NCBI GenBank assembly: GCA_003599885.1
Contig: QZKW01000088.1
Location: 62,001-126,000 of the forward strand
DNA from: Desulfobacteraceae bacterium
GTDB taxonomy: Bacteria > Desulfobacterota > Desulfobacteria > Desulfobacterales > Desulfosalsimonadaceae
DNA length: 64,000 nucleotides
Direction of reading: 5' to 3'
Positions 19,151 to 28,177 of this stretch are shown here, piece by piece. Each line of letters opens with the position of its first letter. Position 1 is the stretch's first letter. Position numbers and translations under genes: made by a program. The notes beneath the pieces were generated by a model. That model made no database searches, was not told the DNA's origin, and was given only the letters and a program-made list of their open reading frames with translations.

Positions 19151-19444
19151 TTAGTTGATTCCGGACAGCTCATGATACATCAGAATCTCCGGAGTTCCTT
19201 CCATCAGGGGTTTGATGGTTTTAAAAAGCGCCTTAAAATGGGCCGTTGAACTGTGGGCCACCAGAGCATCCATGTCTTTGTATTTTTCATAGAACATGAA
19301 CAGGGTCGGGTCGCTCTGGTCCCGGTGAAGGGTATAAACCAGGGTGCCTTCTTCTTCCTTGACCTTTGGAATCACCTCCAGAAGCGCCTGTTCCATTTCC
19401 GCCTCTTTGCCCGGTGCTGCTTTGATTTTGGCTACAACGATCAT
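19151..19444 (-). CDS. Antibiotic biosynthesis monooxygenase (ABM) domain protein
   Basis: A 97-residue single ABM domain. It starts MIVVAKIKAAPGKEAEMEQ, has the central YTLHRDQSDPTLFMFYEKYKD block and STAHFKALF, the pattern of YgiN-type quinol monooxygenases and related heme-like barrel proteins. It is 23 nt downstream of the beta-CASP gene and has a good ribosome site (GGAGGCAGG) ahead of the ATG, so the two are likely co-transcribed. Substrate unknown. Confidence 0.88.
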   Translation of the reverse strand: MIVVAKIKAAPGKEAEMEQALLEVIPKVKEEEGTLVYTLHRDQSDPTLFMFYEKYKDMDALVAHSSTAHFKALFKTIKPLMEGTPEILMYHELSGIN

Positions 19445-19467
19445 CCTGCCTCCTTAAACATTAACCA

Positions 19468-21051
19468 TTAATTGTTTAAATCAATGCATTCGCCGACCTT
19501 CGGCACAACCACATCCCGTCCTTTTTTTCTCAGGGTGTCGGCAAACGCCAGGCTCTGTTCTTCTTCGCCGTGAACCAGGGCGATTTTCTTAACATTTAAA
19601 TTTGAGCGTTCAATAAACCGCATCATCTCATTCTGGTCCCCGTGGGCGCTGAAACCGCCGATTTTCTCCACCTGGGCAGCCAGGGGATATTCCTTGTTCA
19701 TCAGCCGGAGCCTCGGCGGAGCGCCTTTTCTGCCGCCTGCCGCATATGCCTCGCCCTGCTCCAGAATCCGGCGTCCCAGGGTATTTTGCGCCATGAACCC
19801 GACAATGAGAATCGTGTTTTTGGGGTTGTGCATTTTATACCGCAGATGGTGAAGGATACGGCCGGCTTCACACATGCCGGAAGCGGAAATCACCACATGG
19901 GGCTGTTTTTCCCGCATCAGGGACATGGACTCCTCAACGGATGAAGTGAAACGCAACTGTTTGAACATAAAGGGGTTGTCCCCTTTTTTCAAAAAATCCG
20001 CATGGGTGTCCGCATCGTACATTTCCGGATGCTCGCCAAACACCTTGGTGATGTTTGACGCCAGCGGACTGTCGACATAGACCGGGACTTTCGGCACGTC
20101 TCCCTGATGGTACATCTGATGAATGACATACAACAGCTCCTGGGTGCGTCCGAACGCAAAGGACGGAATCAGCAGGGTGCCGCCCCGCTCAATGGTTTCC
20201 TTGAACACCTTCTTAAAATGCGGGGCCATGTCCTCAACCTTCTCATGCACCCGGTCCCCATAGGTGCTCTCCATAATCAGAAGATCAATCTCCCGGTCTT
20301 CTTCAGCAAAATCCAGGGTGGGGTCCTGGAGGATGGGTTTGCTGAACCGGCCGATATCACCCGAAAAACACACGGAAAACCGTTTGCCGTTGCTTCTTGT
20401 TTTCACAATGCTGATGGCCGAACCCAGAATATGTCCGGCGTCATAGAGCGTGCATTCCATGTCCTTGCCGATGGGAAGGGGCTCATGATAAGGAACGCCG
20501 TCAAAATAAGTCAGGGCAAGTTCGGCATCCGCCGTGGTATAGATCGGTTCCACCACTTCCACATGGTATTTCCGGATCAGATCATCAATGGCTTCAAGGT
20601 TTAAATGATGTTTGTCCTTTTTTAAAATTTTCTGGACCGCTTCGATGCTGGCCTGCCGGTTCTTATCCGGCTGGGAACCGTAAGTGACATCCACCAGCAA
20701 TTCACGAACAACCTTATAATTGAGATAATTGGCGTCCGATTCCTGGATATGGGCGCTATCGGGCAGCAGGTATCCGCAGGCATCTGCGGTGGCCCGGGTG
20801 CAGATGACCCGGCCGTTGAACCCTTCTTTGACCAGCAGGGGAATCCGCCCGGAATGATCAATATGGGCATGGGAGAGCAGGGCATTGGTCAGGATAGCCG
20901 GATCAAAGGGCAACTGTCTGTTTTTCCGGTCGGCCTCTTTTCTTCGGCCCTGATACATCCCGCAATCCAGGAGCACATTATTCTGATTCATGGTTAAAAG
21001 ATGCATGGAACCGGTCACTTCCCTCACTGCGCCATAGAATGTTACTCGCAA
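19468..21051 (-). CDS. Beta-CASP metallo-beta-lactamase RNA-processing exonuclease-like protein
   Basis: A 527-residue protein with the zinc motif SHAHIDHSGRIP (about 59-70), a beta-CASP insert (LLIPSFAFGRTQELLYVI, SASGMCEAGRILHHLRY) and a C-terminal RMMBL block (IGGFSAHGDQNEM, LVHGEEEQ). These are the marks of the YSH1/CPSF73-like archaeal-bacterial RNase family. It probably cuts RNA in the cytoplasm. It is divergent from the purine genes and leads the ABM-domain gene. Confidence 0.92.
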   Translation of the reverse strand: MRVTFYGAVREVTGSMHLLTMNQNNVLLDCGMYQGRRKEADRKNRQLPFDPAILTNALLSHAHIDHSGRIPLLVKEGFNGRVICTRATADACGYLLPDSAHIQESDANYLNYKVVRELLVDVTYGSQPDKNRQASIEAVQKILKKDKHHLNLEAIDDLIRKYHVEVVEPIYTTADAELALTYFDGVPYHEPLPIGKDMECTLYDAGHILGSAISIVKTRSNGKRFSVCFSGDIGRFSKPILQDPTLDFAEEDREIDLLIMESTYGDRVHEKVEDMAPHFKKVFKETIERGGTLLIPSFAFGRTQELLYVIHQMYHQGDVPKVPVYVDSPLASNITKVFGEHPEMYDADTHADFLKKGDNPFMFKQLRFTSSVEESMSLMREKQPHVVISASGMCEAGRILHHLRYKMHNPKNTILIVGFMAQNTLGRRILEQGEAYAAGGRKGAPPRLRLMNKEYPLAAQVEKIGGFSAHGDQNEMMRFIERSNLNVKKIALVHGEEEQSLAFADTLRKKGRDVVVPKVGECIDLNN

Positions 21052-21294
21052 GGTATTTCTCCTTTTTAATCAGGTTGATTTTCGGCTGTCATCGTAACAT
21101 GTTAAAAAAATCCGGCATGTTTTTAAAAAATAAAATTTCACCTTTATTTTGCACTTTGATATATAAATTACAACCTTAAAACAGGTAATCTCAATCGTTC
21201 TCACAATCACGCGAACCTCACCAAAACCAAAAAGGAGGAGGCCGGAGGGTTTGTTTTTAAGCGAAACAACGCGATCCGGCCACAATAAAAGCCT

Positions 21295-21972
21295 ATGGGA
21301 ATCAATACCGTTGAAAAAATCGATAATCTCGTGCCGGTCAAAACCGTTCTGATCAGCGTGTCGGACAAATCCGGGCTGGAGACTTTCATTCCGCAGCTTA
21401 CAAAAATCAACCCGGAGGTCCGCATTCTGTCCACCGGCGGCACATTCAACACGATCCGTGAAATTCTGGGAGACCGGGCGGCCACCCTGCTCGCCCAGGT
21501 TTCTGATTATACCGGCCAGCCCGAAACCCAGGGAGGACTTGTAAAAACCCTTGATTTTAAAATATATCTGGGAATCCTGACAGAAACCTACAACCCCTCC
21601 CACCAGGCGGACCTTAAGCGCACTGATGCCAGCGCCATTGACATGGTGATCGTCAACCTCTACCCGTTTAAGGAAACCATCGCAAAACCGGACGCCTTCG
21701 TTGAAATGGCACGGGGGAATATCGACATCGGCGGCCCGTGCATGATCCGTGCCTCCGCCAAAAATTATCTCCGGGTCGCATCCGTGGTGGATCCGTCCGA
21801 TTACCCGGCCATCCTCCGGGACCTGGAATCCAATAATGGCATGACGACCCTTGAGACCCGGTTCCGGCTGGCGCAAAAAGCCTTTGGCCATACCGCAGAT
21901 TACGACCGGGCCATTGCGGATTATCTGGGACGGCAGCCGATGGCTGATGTGTCGTCGTGCTACGGATTTTAG
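21295..21972 (+). CDS. purH: Stand-alone IMP cyclohydrolase-like domain (N-terminal half of PurH)
   Basis: A 225-residue MGS-fold protein matching only the IMP cyclohydrolase half of bifunctional PurH: VLISVSDKSGLE, RILSTGGTF, DMVIVNLYPFKET and NIDIGGPCMIRASAKN are clear. The usual RVKTLHPKIHGG segment reads LVKTLDFKIYLG, so the Arg and His normally there are absent while the Lys is kept. A TAA lies three codons upstream in frame, fixing the ATG as the earliest start; a GGCCGGA/TCCGGCC inverted pair lies in the leader. It would convert FAICAR to IMP, together with the next gene. Confidence 0.85.
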   Translation: MGINTVEKIDNLVPVKTVLISVSDKSGLETFIPQLTKINPEVRILSTGGTFNTIREILGDRAATLLAQVSDYTGQPETQGGLVKTLDFKIYLGILTETYNPSHQADLKRTDASAIDMVIVNLYPFKETIAKPDAFVEMARGNIDIGGPCMIRASAKNYLRVASVVDPSDYPAILRDLESNNGMTTLETRFRLAQKAFGHTADYDRAIADYLGRQPMADVSSCYGF

Positions 21973-21976
21973 CTCC

Positions 21977-22061
21977 CGTAGGGTGGATTAGCGAAGCGTA
22001 ATCCACCGTTTGAATTGGAATCCGATTTTTGGTGGATTACGCTTCGCTAATCCACCCTACG
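21977..22061. repeat. Perfect 31-bp inverted repeat (REP/BIME-like) between the purH halves
   Basis: Two 31-base arms (21977-22007 and 22031-22061) are exact reverse complements with a 23-nt loop. Each arm is itself a small hairpin, GGTGGATTA pairing with TAATCCACC around GCGAAGC. GTAGGGTGGATTAGCG-type units are a widespread bacterial repeat. The right arm ends just before the AAGGAG of the next gene. Confidence 0.8.
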
Positions 22062-22075
22062 AAAAGGAGCGATCA

Positions 22076-23326
22076 ATGACAAACGATCTCAAACAAATGT
22101 ATAAAACCATCATGGATGACCATTTTCCGCCCAACATGGAAATCAGCTTTGTGGACGGCACCCGGCGGCAGACCCTGTTTTTTGAAAAAGTGGCCTGGAC
22201 TATTGAGAATATCCGCAAAGGACTCCGGTACGGGGAAAATCCGGGCCAGGAGGCGGCCTTATATAAATTGATAAACGGCAACCTTATTCTGGCGGATTTT
22301 GAAACCATTCAGCCGGGCCAGTACCTCGTGTCCGACATCGAGCTTCTGCAATCCGGCAAGCATCCGGGAAAAACCAACCTTACGGACGCGGACAATGCCC
22401 TCAACATCCTGCGGTATTTTTCCGATTCCCCCGCAGTGGCCATTGTCAAACACAACAATCCTTGCGGGGCCGCCATATCAGATTCTCTGGAAGACGCTTA
22501 CCACAAGGCCTACATGGCGGACCGGGTGGCGGCGTTCGGCGGGTGCATTGCCGTAAACCGGGCCATTGACCGGCCCACCGCCGAAGCCATTGCAAGGCAG
22601 TATGCCGAGGTGGTGGTGGCGCCGGATTTTGAGGACGGTGCGCTTTCCATCCTCGCCGGACGGAAGAACCTGCGGGTCATTCGGATTAAAAACATCGACA
22701 ACCTCCAGAAATTTGTCGGAAAACGGGTGGTGGAATTTAAAAACCTGATGGACGGCGGCATTGTGGCCCAGTGGTCGTTTGTGCCGGAAGCACTGAAACG
22801 CGAGGATTATGTGCTGGCCCGGTGCGACTACAAAGGCAAAACCTATACCGTCAACCGTCCGCCCACGGAAAAGGAATATGCCGACATCCGGTTCGGGTGG
22901 CTGCTGGAATCCGGCATCACCTCCAATTCGGTAATCTATGTAAAAGACGGGGTGTCCGTGGGCATCGGCACCGGTGAGCAGGACCGGGTGGGGGTTGCGG
23001 AAATCGCCCGCGACAAGGCTTATCGCAAACTGGCGGACCGGTATTGTTTTGAGGCGTTCGGTGTGGCGTATAATGAATTGGCGGACACGGACAAAAAAGC
23101 GGAAATCGACAGTCGGGTGGCGAAGGAAAAAGGCGGGCTCATCGGCTCCACCATGGTGAGCGATGCGTTTTTTCCGTTCCGGGACGGGATTGATGTGGGG
23201 CTCAAGGAAGGGGTTTCGGCGGTGGTGCAGCCTGGCGGTGCCATGAATGATTACCAGGCGATTGAGGCCTGTAATGAGGTGGGGGCGACCATGGTGCTGA
23301 CGGGTCAGCGGAGTTTTAAGCATTAA
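22076..23326 (+). CDS. purH: AICAR formyltransferase (stand-alone C-terminal half of PurH)
   Basis: A 416-residue protein covering the AICAR transformylase half of PurH, which transfers a formyl group from 10-formyl-THF to AICAR. Motifs: LRYGENPGQEAALYK, IVKHNNPCGAA with the catalytic Lys-His pair, FFPFRDGIDVG, VQPGGAMNDY and the terminal LTGQRSFKH. The start at 22076 (MTNDLKQM) has AAGGAG six bases upstream; an in-frame extension to 22010 would run through the repeat arm and is unlikely. It works with the preceding cyclohydrolase gene. Confidence 0.94.
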   Translation: MTNDLKQMYKTIMDDHFPPNMEISFVDGTRRQTLFFEKVAWTIENIRKGLRYGENPGQEAALYKLINGNLILADFETIQPGQYLVSDIELLQSGKHPGKTNLTDADNALNILRYFSDSPAVAIVKHNNPCGAAISDSLEDAYHKAYMADRVAAFGGCIAVNRAIDRPTAEAIARQYAEVVVAPDFEDGALSILAGRKNLRVIRIKNIDNLQKFVGKRVVEFKNLMDGGIVAQWSFVPEALKREDYVLARCDYKGKTYTVNRPPTEKEYADIRFGWLLESGITSNSVIYVKDGVSVGIGTGEQDRVGVAEIARDKAYRKLADRYCFEAFGVAYNELADTDKKAEIDSRVAKEKGGLIGSTMVSDAFFPFRDGIDVGLKEGVSAVVQPGGAMNDYQAIEACNEVGATMVLTGQRSFKH

Positions 23327-23518
23327 AGGTTCAAGGGTCAAGGCATAGATATAATGGCGTTTCTCGGTTTTCACTGCCCCGGCTTGGTGTCTGGGATAAA
23401 GCACCGATTACCAGTAACTTGATTTATGCTTGATGTCTGCCCAAAGGCGGTATGGATATTTTTTGATTAGCAATCATCCCTTATGAATTGGCTGTTATTC
23501 CGGAAGGAATTTTCATTT

Positions 23519-24382
23519 ATGTTTAAAAAAAGCCTACCTTTATTAATCTCGGTTTTTTTTATAGTTGCCACTGTTTGTTCTCAAACTATCATAAACGGAG
23601 AAGTCATAAGGGTTTACGATGGCGACACAATTACCGTTAAGTATATGGAAGAAGAAATAAAAGTCAGATTAAATGGTATTGATGCTCCTGAACTTCATCA
23701 ATTATCTGGAAAAGAAGCACAAATGTATCTTGCCGATTTAATACGCAATAAAAATGTTACAATTATTGACAAAGGTTCTGATAAATATGGACGAATGATA
23801 GCAGACGTTTTTATAGACGGGAAAAAAGTTAATGAAGAACTAATAAAAAATGGACACGCATGGCATTTCAAAAATTATTCGTCAGATAAAAAATTGGCTG
23901 AGTTAGAAGATCAAGCTCGCTTATGTTATCGTGGATTATGGGCATCCACAAGTCCAATACCGCCTTGGGAATTTCGTGAAAAATACGGAGTTTCAAGGAT
24001 GTATCAAGTTTCAAAGGTTTCTCATGACAATCACGGCGGCTATAAGTTCATTTTTTCTGATGATTCGGGAAATCAATATTACAGCAAAACATTAGAAAAT
24101 TGTCCTTGGGAGCTACACGATGAATTCAAAGAAAGATTAAAAGAATATAAAACACAGGAAAAAAAATCGAATTTCTATAAAAGTCCTTCTGAGAAAAAAC
24201 AAACCATTTTAAATGATCAAAATTACTATGGTAATCAACCAGCTTCATCAGGGAAATCTTATTACCAATACACTCCATCAACCTCATCGGAAGATGTTTA
24301 TGTCAAAGGACATTATCGGGAATTAAAAGGAGGGGGTCAAACCTATGTAAGACCCCATTATAGGAGTTCCCCTAACAATTGA
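23519..24382 (+). CDS. Secreted thermonuclease-like (SNase) protein, AT-rich
   Basis: A 287-residue protein with a signal peptide (MFKKSLPLLISVFFIVATVCS) and a staphylococcal-nuclease domain: VYDGDTITV, VRLNGIDAPE and DKYGRMIADVF contain the calcium and catalytic Asp, Arg and Glu residues. A spacer rich in K, S, Q and Y follows, then a YVKGHYRELKGGGQTYVRPH tail motif found on other secreted nucleases. The start at 23519 has GGAAGGAA nine bases upstream. Base composition is much more AT-rich than the neighbours, which suggests recent transfer. Confidence 0.88.
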   Translation: MFKKSLPLLISVFFIVATVCSQTIINGEVIRVYDGDTITVKYMEEEIKVRLNGIDAPELHQLSGKEAQMYLADLIRNKNVTIIDKGSDKYGRMIADVFIDGKKVNEELIKNGHAWHFKNYSSDKKLAELEDQARLCYRGLWASTSPIPPWEFREKYGVSRMYQVSKVSHDNHGGYKFIFSDDSGNQYYSKTLENCPWELHDEFKERLKEYKTQEKKSNFYKSPSEKKQTILNDQNYYGNQPASSGKSYYQYTPSTSSEDVYVKGHYRELKGGGQTYVRPHYRSSPNN

Positions 24383-24451
24383 GGGACCTTAGAAATTTCG
24401 TTATAAATTCGGTAGAATATCATATATAGTTAACTCCGACTTTCCCTTTTT

Positions 24452-24478
24452 ACTTTTCTTTGACACGCAAAGAAAAGT
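24452..24478. repeat. 11-bp perfect hairpin at the left end of the repeat zone
   Basis: ACTTTTCTTTG (24452-24462) and CAAAGAAAAGT (24468-24478) are exact inverse copies separated by five bases, followed by AACAAAAGAAAC. This hairpin type is a common dispersed repeat in Proteobacteria. Confidence 0.65.
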
Positions 24479-25124
24479 AACAAAAGAAACGTGCCCTGCG
24501 CTGTGGAAAGCTCCCTTCCCCTTCGGATTTCCGTGGCGTGGGCAAAAACTCGCTGATAAAGTGGAAAGCCGAGGCTTGTTGTTCCGAAAACGCTTTTCGC
24601 AACCGGCAGGTTCATCGGTATCCATCCGCTCAAACAGTTTGCCCCCGTTATCCACTGAAACCTTCAGGCTCAGGGCCGCATCGCGATGGGCCCCCCCGCC
24701 AAGAGGGCCTTGCCTTTTATTCCGAAAATACAATAAAAACAAAGTTATATGATTGATATGAGCTGCAATCCGGACAAGATCAAGATCAAGGACAAGAAAG
24801 CCCCGATGAAATAAAGAGGATGGGTTTACCTGCGAAATATTTCCCAGGTAAAACTCATTTCAAATTTTTTATAGCGGGCGTTCCGATATCTATGTCGTGG
24901 GGTTTTTGCCCATCGCGCTGCGTCCCGGACGGGCGGTTTTTCGTGGAAAAAGGGGGAAACTGTATGAGCGGCGGCAAAGCGACGCACTTGATGCTTGAAC
25001 CGGTTAAACCCCTGCACCCATCTCTATGCGCCGATCAGCAAGCGAGTTTTTCACCCGCCATGAAAAACCGTCCGGCCGGGAAACAAGCGGCGCGGGGCCG
25101 GGTTTCTTTTGCTACTTTTCTTTG
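24468..25124. repeat. Non-coding zone made of two diverged inverted copies of one repeat
   Basis: The left copy (about 24468-24691) and the right copy read on the minus strand (about 25124-24908) align. Ends match at 22 of 23 bases (CAAAGAAAAGTAACAAAAGAAAC against its inverse). Inside, AAAAACTCGCT, CCGCTCA-ACAGTTT and CGCGATGGGC recur in the same order. The spacer is about 216 bases. No transposase or supported gene is present; short open frames here look like by-products of the repeat. Confidence 0.65.
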
Positions 25125-25785
25125 ATGGGTTCGTAAAAAGTCAGGCAGCCAAAAAAATGGCACTATTTTCTTCTGTACATGTCGTATCAAATCTCACGTG
25201 CAAGGTTTTTGGCTCCTGTTGCCGGATTAACTTTCATTTTGATTCGATACTATACAAAATTAAACGATAAAATTCAATATATTATATTAATTCAGCAGCC
25301 TCTATATAGACAGACCGGCTCTTTGGGGAATATTGGATTTATAGCTTGTGCATTCTCCAATTCACTCATTATCTCTTGAAGCAGATCGCTAGACCATTTT
25401 TTCTCAATGCCCGACTTATCGTTATAAGAAGAGATATCTCTTATGAAAGCGTTTTGTAGCATTTCTTGAACTCAAAAACCATACTTTTTCCAAAAAACTC
25501 TTAATAATTCGAAGTTTATGAATTGTCCGCGAACTGAATCATCCGCTTGCTGAACCTACTGAAACATGCGCCACGGTTTTCCATCCGCCATTTCGTCAAC
25601 CGTCGCCCTAATAATAAGGATACACCCATGACCGAAATAACGGGATACGCCAAAATAAAAATGAGGGTCCATGTCCTGGCCACATATGTTACCAGGAAAA
25701 TCTGAATTTCGGAATAAATGGGATTTACTTAAACGACAGGGTGTTATGAAAAAATCAGACTCAACATCAACGTTGCTGTTTCCAA
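25125..25785. other. AT-rich stretch with no confident gene
   Basis: Begins with TTCGTAAAAAGTC, which resembles the end of the element at 19007. A minus-strand frame of 56 codons (25462-25292, starting MLQNAFIRDISSYNDKSG) has a weak GAG upstream and may be a small gene or a gene remnant; it matches nothing I know. A further 77-codon GTG frame directly after the DUF3786 gene is also unsupported. Confidence 0.35.
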
Positions 25786-26391
25786 TCACCCCCCGATAAG
25801 GGTCAGGATTTTCCGGGTTGTGTATTCCCCCACATCCGCCAGCCCGTCTATGGGCATGAACCGGTTTGCGTTATGGGAATACAGGCAGGTTACCGAGGCG
25901 GGAAACTCATCATCTGCTTCATAAAAAATATAGCACAGCGCGATTTTCGGCAGCGGATACACCATAAACGAAAAATCGCCGCCTGCCCCGGAAGGAGCGC
26001 TCTCACCCTTCAATGCCCCGGTAATTGTTTCCACCGCCCCCTTAATCCTGGCCACATGGGGAACGAGTAAATGTTCCGTGTGGGTTGCAAACGCCCCCGC
26101 ATAAGGCGCGCTGTCCGGAAACTCCTTGAATGACTTGAAAGGCAAGGCAATGCAGCTATCCGGGCAGGCATTCAGGGCGTAAAGGGAGATTAAAATACCA
26201 AACACGGAGGAGTGGCTCTTTTCACCCAGCGTAATCCCGTTTGGGTCAATCACACATTTTTCACCAAATGCATCAAACACAAACCGTTCCCCCGCCTGCT
26301 CGCCGGGAAGGTTCTGTGCCAGGTCTTCCGGCAGATGGCCGTATAGACGGTTCAGATTGTCCTGAACAATTTTTGCATAATTGTCTGTCAT
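25786..26391 (-). CDS. DUF3786 family protein
   Basis: A 201-residue protein resembling DUF3786, a family of anaerobes often found near one-carbon or corrinoid genes. Visible blocks are GEKCVIDPNGITLG, SSVFGILISLYAL, CIALPFKSFKEFPDS, FMVYPLPKIALCYIFYEADDEFPASVTCLYSHNA and ADVGEYTTRKI. The start at 26391 (MTDNYAKIV) is chosen because AGG lies six bases upstream and it clears the preceding stop at 26402; a longer frame to 26442 would overlap that gene. Function unknown. Confidence 0.82.
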   Translation of the reverse strand: MTDNYAKIVQDNLNRLYGHLPEDLAQNLPGEQAGERFVFDAFGEKCVIDPNGITLGEKSHSSVFGILISLYALNACPDSCIALPFKSFKEFPDSAPYAGAFATHTEHLLVPHVARIKGAVETITGALKGESAPSGAGGDFSFMVYPLPKIALCYIFYEADDEFPASVTCLYSHNANRFMPIDGLADVGEYTTRKILTLIGG

Positions 26392-26401
26392 ATCGCACCT
26401 C

Positions 26402-27229
26402 TTACTTCCCGAACGACCAGAACACTTCCAGCCTGTAAACATCCGCTTCGGATTCCGGCTGATACAGATTATAATTTCCAGAACTTACGCTGTCAGATCG
26501 GTCGAACCGGAGCGCATCATAAGTGATTTTGATCCCCACCCGCCGCCAGCGAAGGCCCACATCCCCGAATCCGGAAACCGTCATTTCCGGCTCAAGGCCT
26601 GCGCGGGAACTTCCGCTTAAATTAAAATCCGCCTCATTTCTGGCATAGACCGGCAGCTTGACCCCGGCTGAAGCAAACAGTTCATAATCGGTTAAAAAAC
26701 CAAATCGGAACCCGGCCCCCAACCGGCCATAAAGGCAGCCCCAAAATTCTTGCGCGCCCTGGACCGGGACTCCTGCGGCGGTTTGGGTGTCATCCAGATC
26801 CCGCAACCATGTCTGCACGCCCAGCCCGGCAAAGGACTTCAGCAAAAGCTCCGGAACCGGCCGGAAACAGACAACCCCATCCCCGTAAAATGCTCCGCCA
26901 ACATAAAGCACATCCGTCTTCACCGGGGTACCGGACCATGTTTGGCCGTCATAATCCACTTCACCCAAAAACGCGCCCGCCCCTCCCTGCCATCCGAAAC
27001 GCCGGCCCAAGGACGTCACATCCGCATCCAGACCATACAGCGGCCCGGTTTCTTCAAGCAGGCGGCGTCCGGAATCCGAATATTCGGTCCACCGGAAGTC
27101 ATAAACCGATGCCCCCATGTCCACCCGTGTTTCCGGCTGCCAGCCGGTTTCTGCGTCTGCCGGGCCATGAAAAACCGCCAGAATGGCTGCACAAAGAAAC
27201 ACCCGTTTGACAAATTGTCTGACTGTCAC
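26402..27229 (-). CDS. Outer-membrane beta-barrel protein, function unknown
   Basis: A 275-residue exported protein. A signal peptide (about 1-26, ending PADA) is followed by alternating polar and hydrophobic strands rich in Gly and aromatic residues (GLDADVTSLGRRFGWQGG, YVGGAFYGDGVVC, GRLGAGFRFGF, VSGFGDVGLRWRRVGIKITY) and ends in an aromatic-rich strand (LEVFWSFGK). This is the look of an OmpW/OmpA-like small barrel. No family can be named. It ends 10 nt before the DUF3786 start. Confidence 0.72.
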   Translation of the reverse strand: MTVRQFVKRVFLCAAILAVFHGPADAETGWQPETRVDMGASVYDFRWTEYSDSGRRLLEETGPLYGLDADVTSLGRRFGWQGGAGAFLGEVDYDGQTWSGTPVKTDVLYVGGAFYGDGVVCFRPVPELLLKSFAGLGVQTWLRDLDDTQTAAGVPVQGAQEFWGCLYGRLGAGFRFGFLTDYELFASAGVKLPVYARNEADFNLSGSSRAGLEPEMTVSGFGDVGLRWRRVGIKITYDALRFDRSDSVSSGNYNLYQPESEADVYRLEVFWSFGK

Positions 27230-27253
27230 ATATACCCCGCAATCATAGGTTCT

Positions 27254-27958
27254 CTAAATATGGCCCAGCAAATATGCCTTGCGATTCGTTGCCTCAAATT
27301 TTTCAATGGCATACCGCAGCATGGTTCGGGGCATTTTTGGGTAACGGGGTTTTAAAAACCCTTCCAGGGCCGCCTGATCCTTTTTCCCGGTTTCCCGCAG
27401 CATCCATCCCACAGCCTTGTGGATCAGATCTTCTTTGTCATAAAGCAGGATATCGCTGATCCTGAACGTAAGTTCCAGCTCATTTCGCCGGATGAAGGTC
27501 CAGGTGGCCACAATGCTGATGCGGCGCTCCCACAGATCAGGAGATTCCGCCAGAGCAAGCAGGGGCCGGGGATCCTTGTCCATGAAATACCCGCCCACAA
27601 TGGCGGGCGCGGAAATATCCACCAGGTCCCAGTTGTTCACGTACCGGACCTGGTCCCTGTATAACTGATAAATCGCGGCCTGATCTTTGGGATCCGCTTT
27701 TTGAAACCGGTTCACCAGAAGGATCAGGGCGAACAGCCGCTCTTCATGATAGGGAGACGCCAGGATGTCGGCGCAGACGGAAAGCGGAACCCCGTTATAC
27801 GACCGGGCGGTTTTCCGCAAATCCGGCACCCGGAGACCTAAGAATACGTCCCCTTCCCCGTACTGGCCCTTCCCGGTTTTGAAAAACTGCTGGGAATGCG
27901 CGGCGATTCCGGGGTTTGCCATCCGGCGCAAGGTGTGCTGTATCTCTTCTGATGTCAT
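27254..27958 (-). CDS. DNA alkylation repair protein, AlkD family
   Basis: A 234-residue HEAT-repeat DNA glycosylase that removes N3- and N7-alkylated purines. It starts with the family-type FKTGKGQYGEGDVFLGLRVP, has the NNWDLVDISA motif holding the catalytic Trp and Asp, ERRISIVATWTFIRR, and LIHKAVGWMLRETGKKD. Length is normal. It stands upstream of the beta-barrel gene on the same strand by 24 nt and is divergent from the acyl-CoA operon. Confidence 0.9.
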   Translation of the reverse strand: MTSEEIQHTLRRMANPGIAAHSQQFFKTGKGQYGEGDVFLGLRVPDLRKTARSYNGVPLSVCADILASPYHEERLFALILLVNRFQKADPKDQAAIYQLYRDQVRYVNNWDLVDISAPAIVGGYFMDKDPRPLLALAESPDLWERRISIVATWTFIRRNELELTFRISDILLYDKEDLIHKAVGWMLRETGKKDQAALEGFLKPRYPKMPRTMLRYAIEKFEATNRKAYLLGHI

Positions 27959-28077
27959 TGTTTACTGCCTCAATTCCAGAGGTCCGTTCATGATATAAAA
28001 GCTTCTATACCGTTTGTTTTTGGCATGGCCGGGAAAAAATGACAACCCCAAAAAATTTCTTGATTTCAGGATTCAAT

Positions 28078-28101
28078 ATAAGTAAGTAAATACTTACTTA
28101 T
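28078..28101. promoter_or_regulatory. Perfect palindromic operator ahead of the acyl-CoA operon
   Basis: Two exact 11-bp inverse arms, ATAAGTAAGTA and TACTTACTTAT, separated by AA, lie 77 bases before the thiolase ATG. Size and symmetry suit a TetR-family dimer, and a TetR gene is the second gene of this operon, so autoregulation is the natural inference. The -10 and -35 are not clear. Confidence 0.7.
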
Positions 28102-28177
28102 GAAATTCATTTCCACTTTCATCCCGCATCGTAAAAACACCTGAAAATAAAAACACACCCGAGGCAAAGGAGAGCCC

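Noticed and set aside
22010-22075. 22-codon N-terminal extension of the AICAR formyltransferase
   Set aside because: It would translate the right arm of the 31-bp hairpin, while a strong ribosome site precedes the ATG at 22076.
24401-25125. Several 60-110-codon frames in the repeat zone
   Set aside because: They arise in both strands within the inverted repeat copies and have no ribosome sites or family features.
25556-25789. 77-codon GTG frame overlapping the end of the DUF3786 gene by 4 nt
   Set aside because: The overlap and the G-rich upstream region are suggestive, but the translation shows no domain, signal or helix pattern and the region is AT-rich and otherwise empty.
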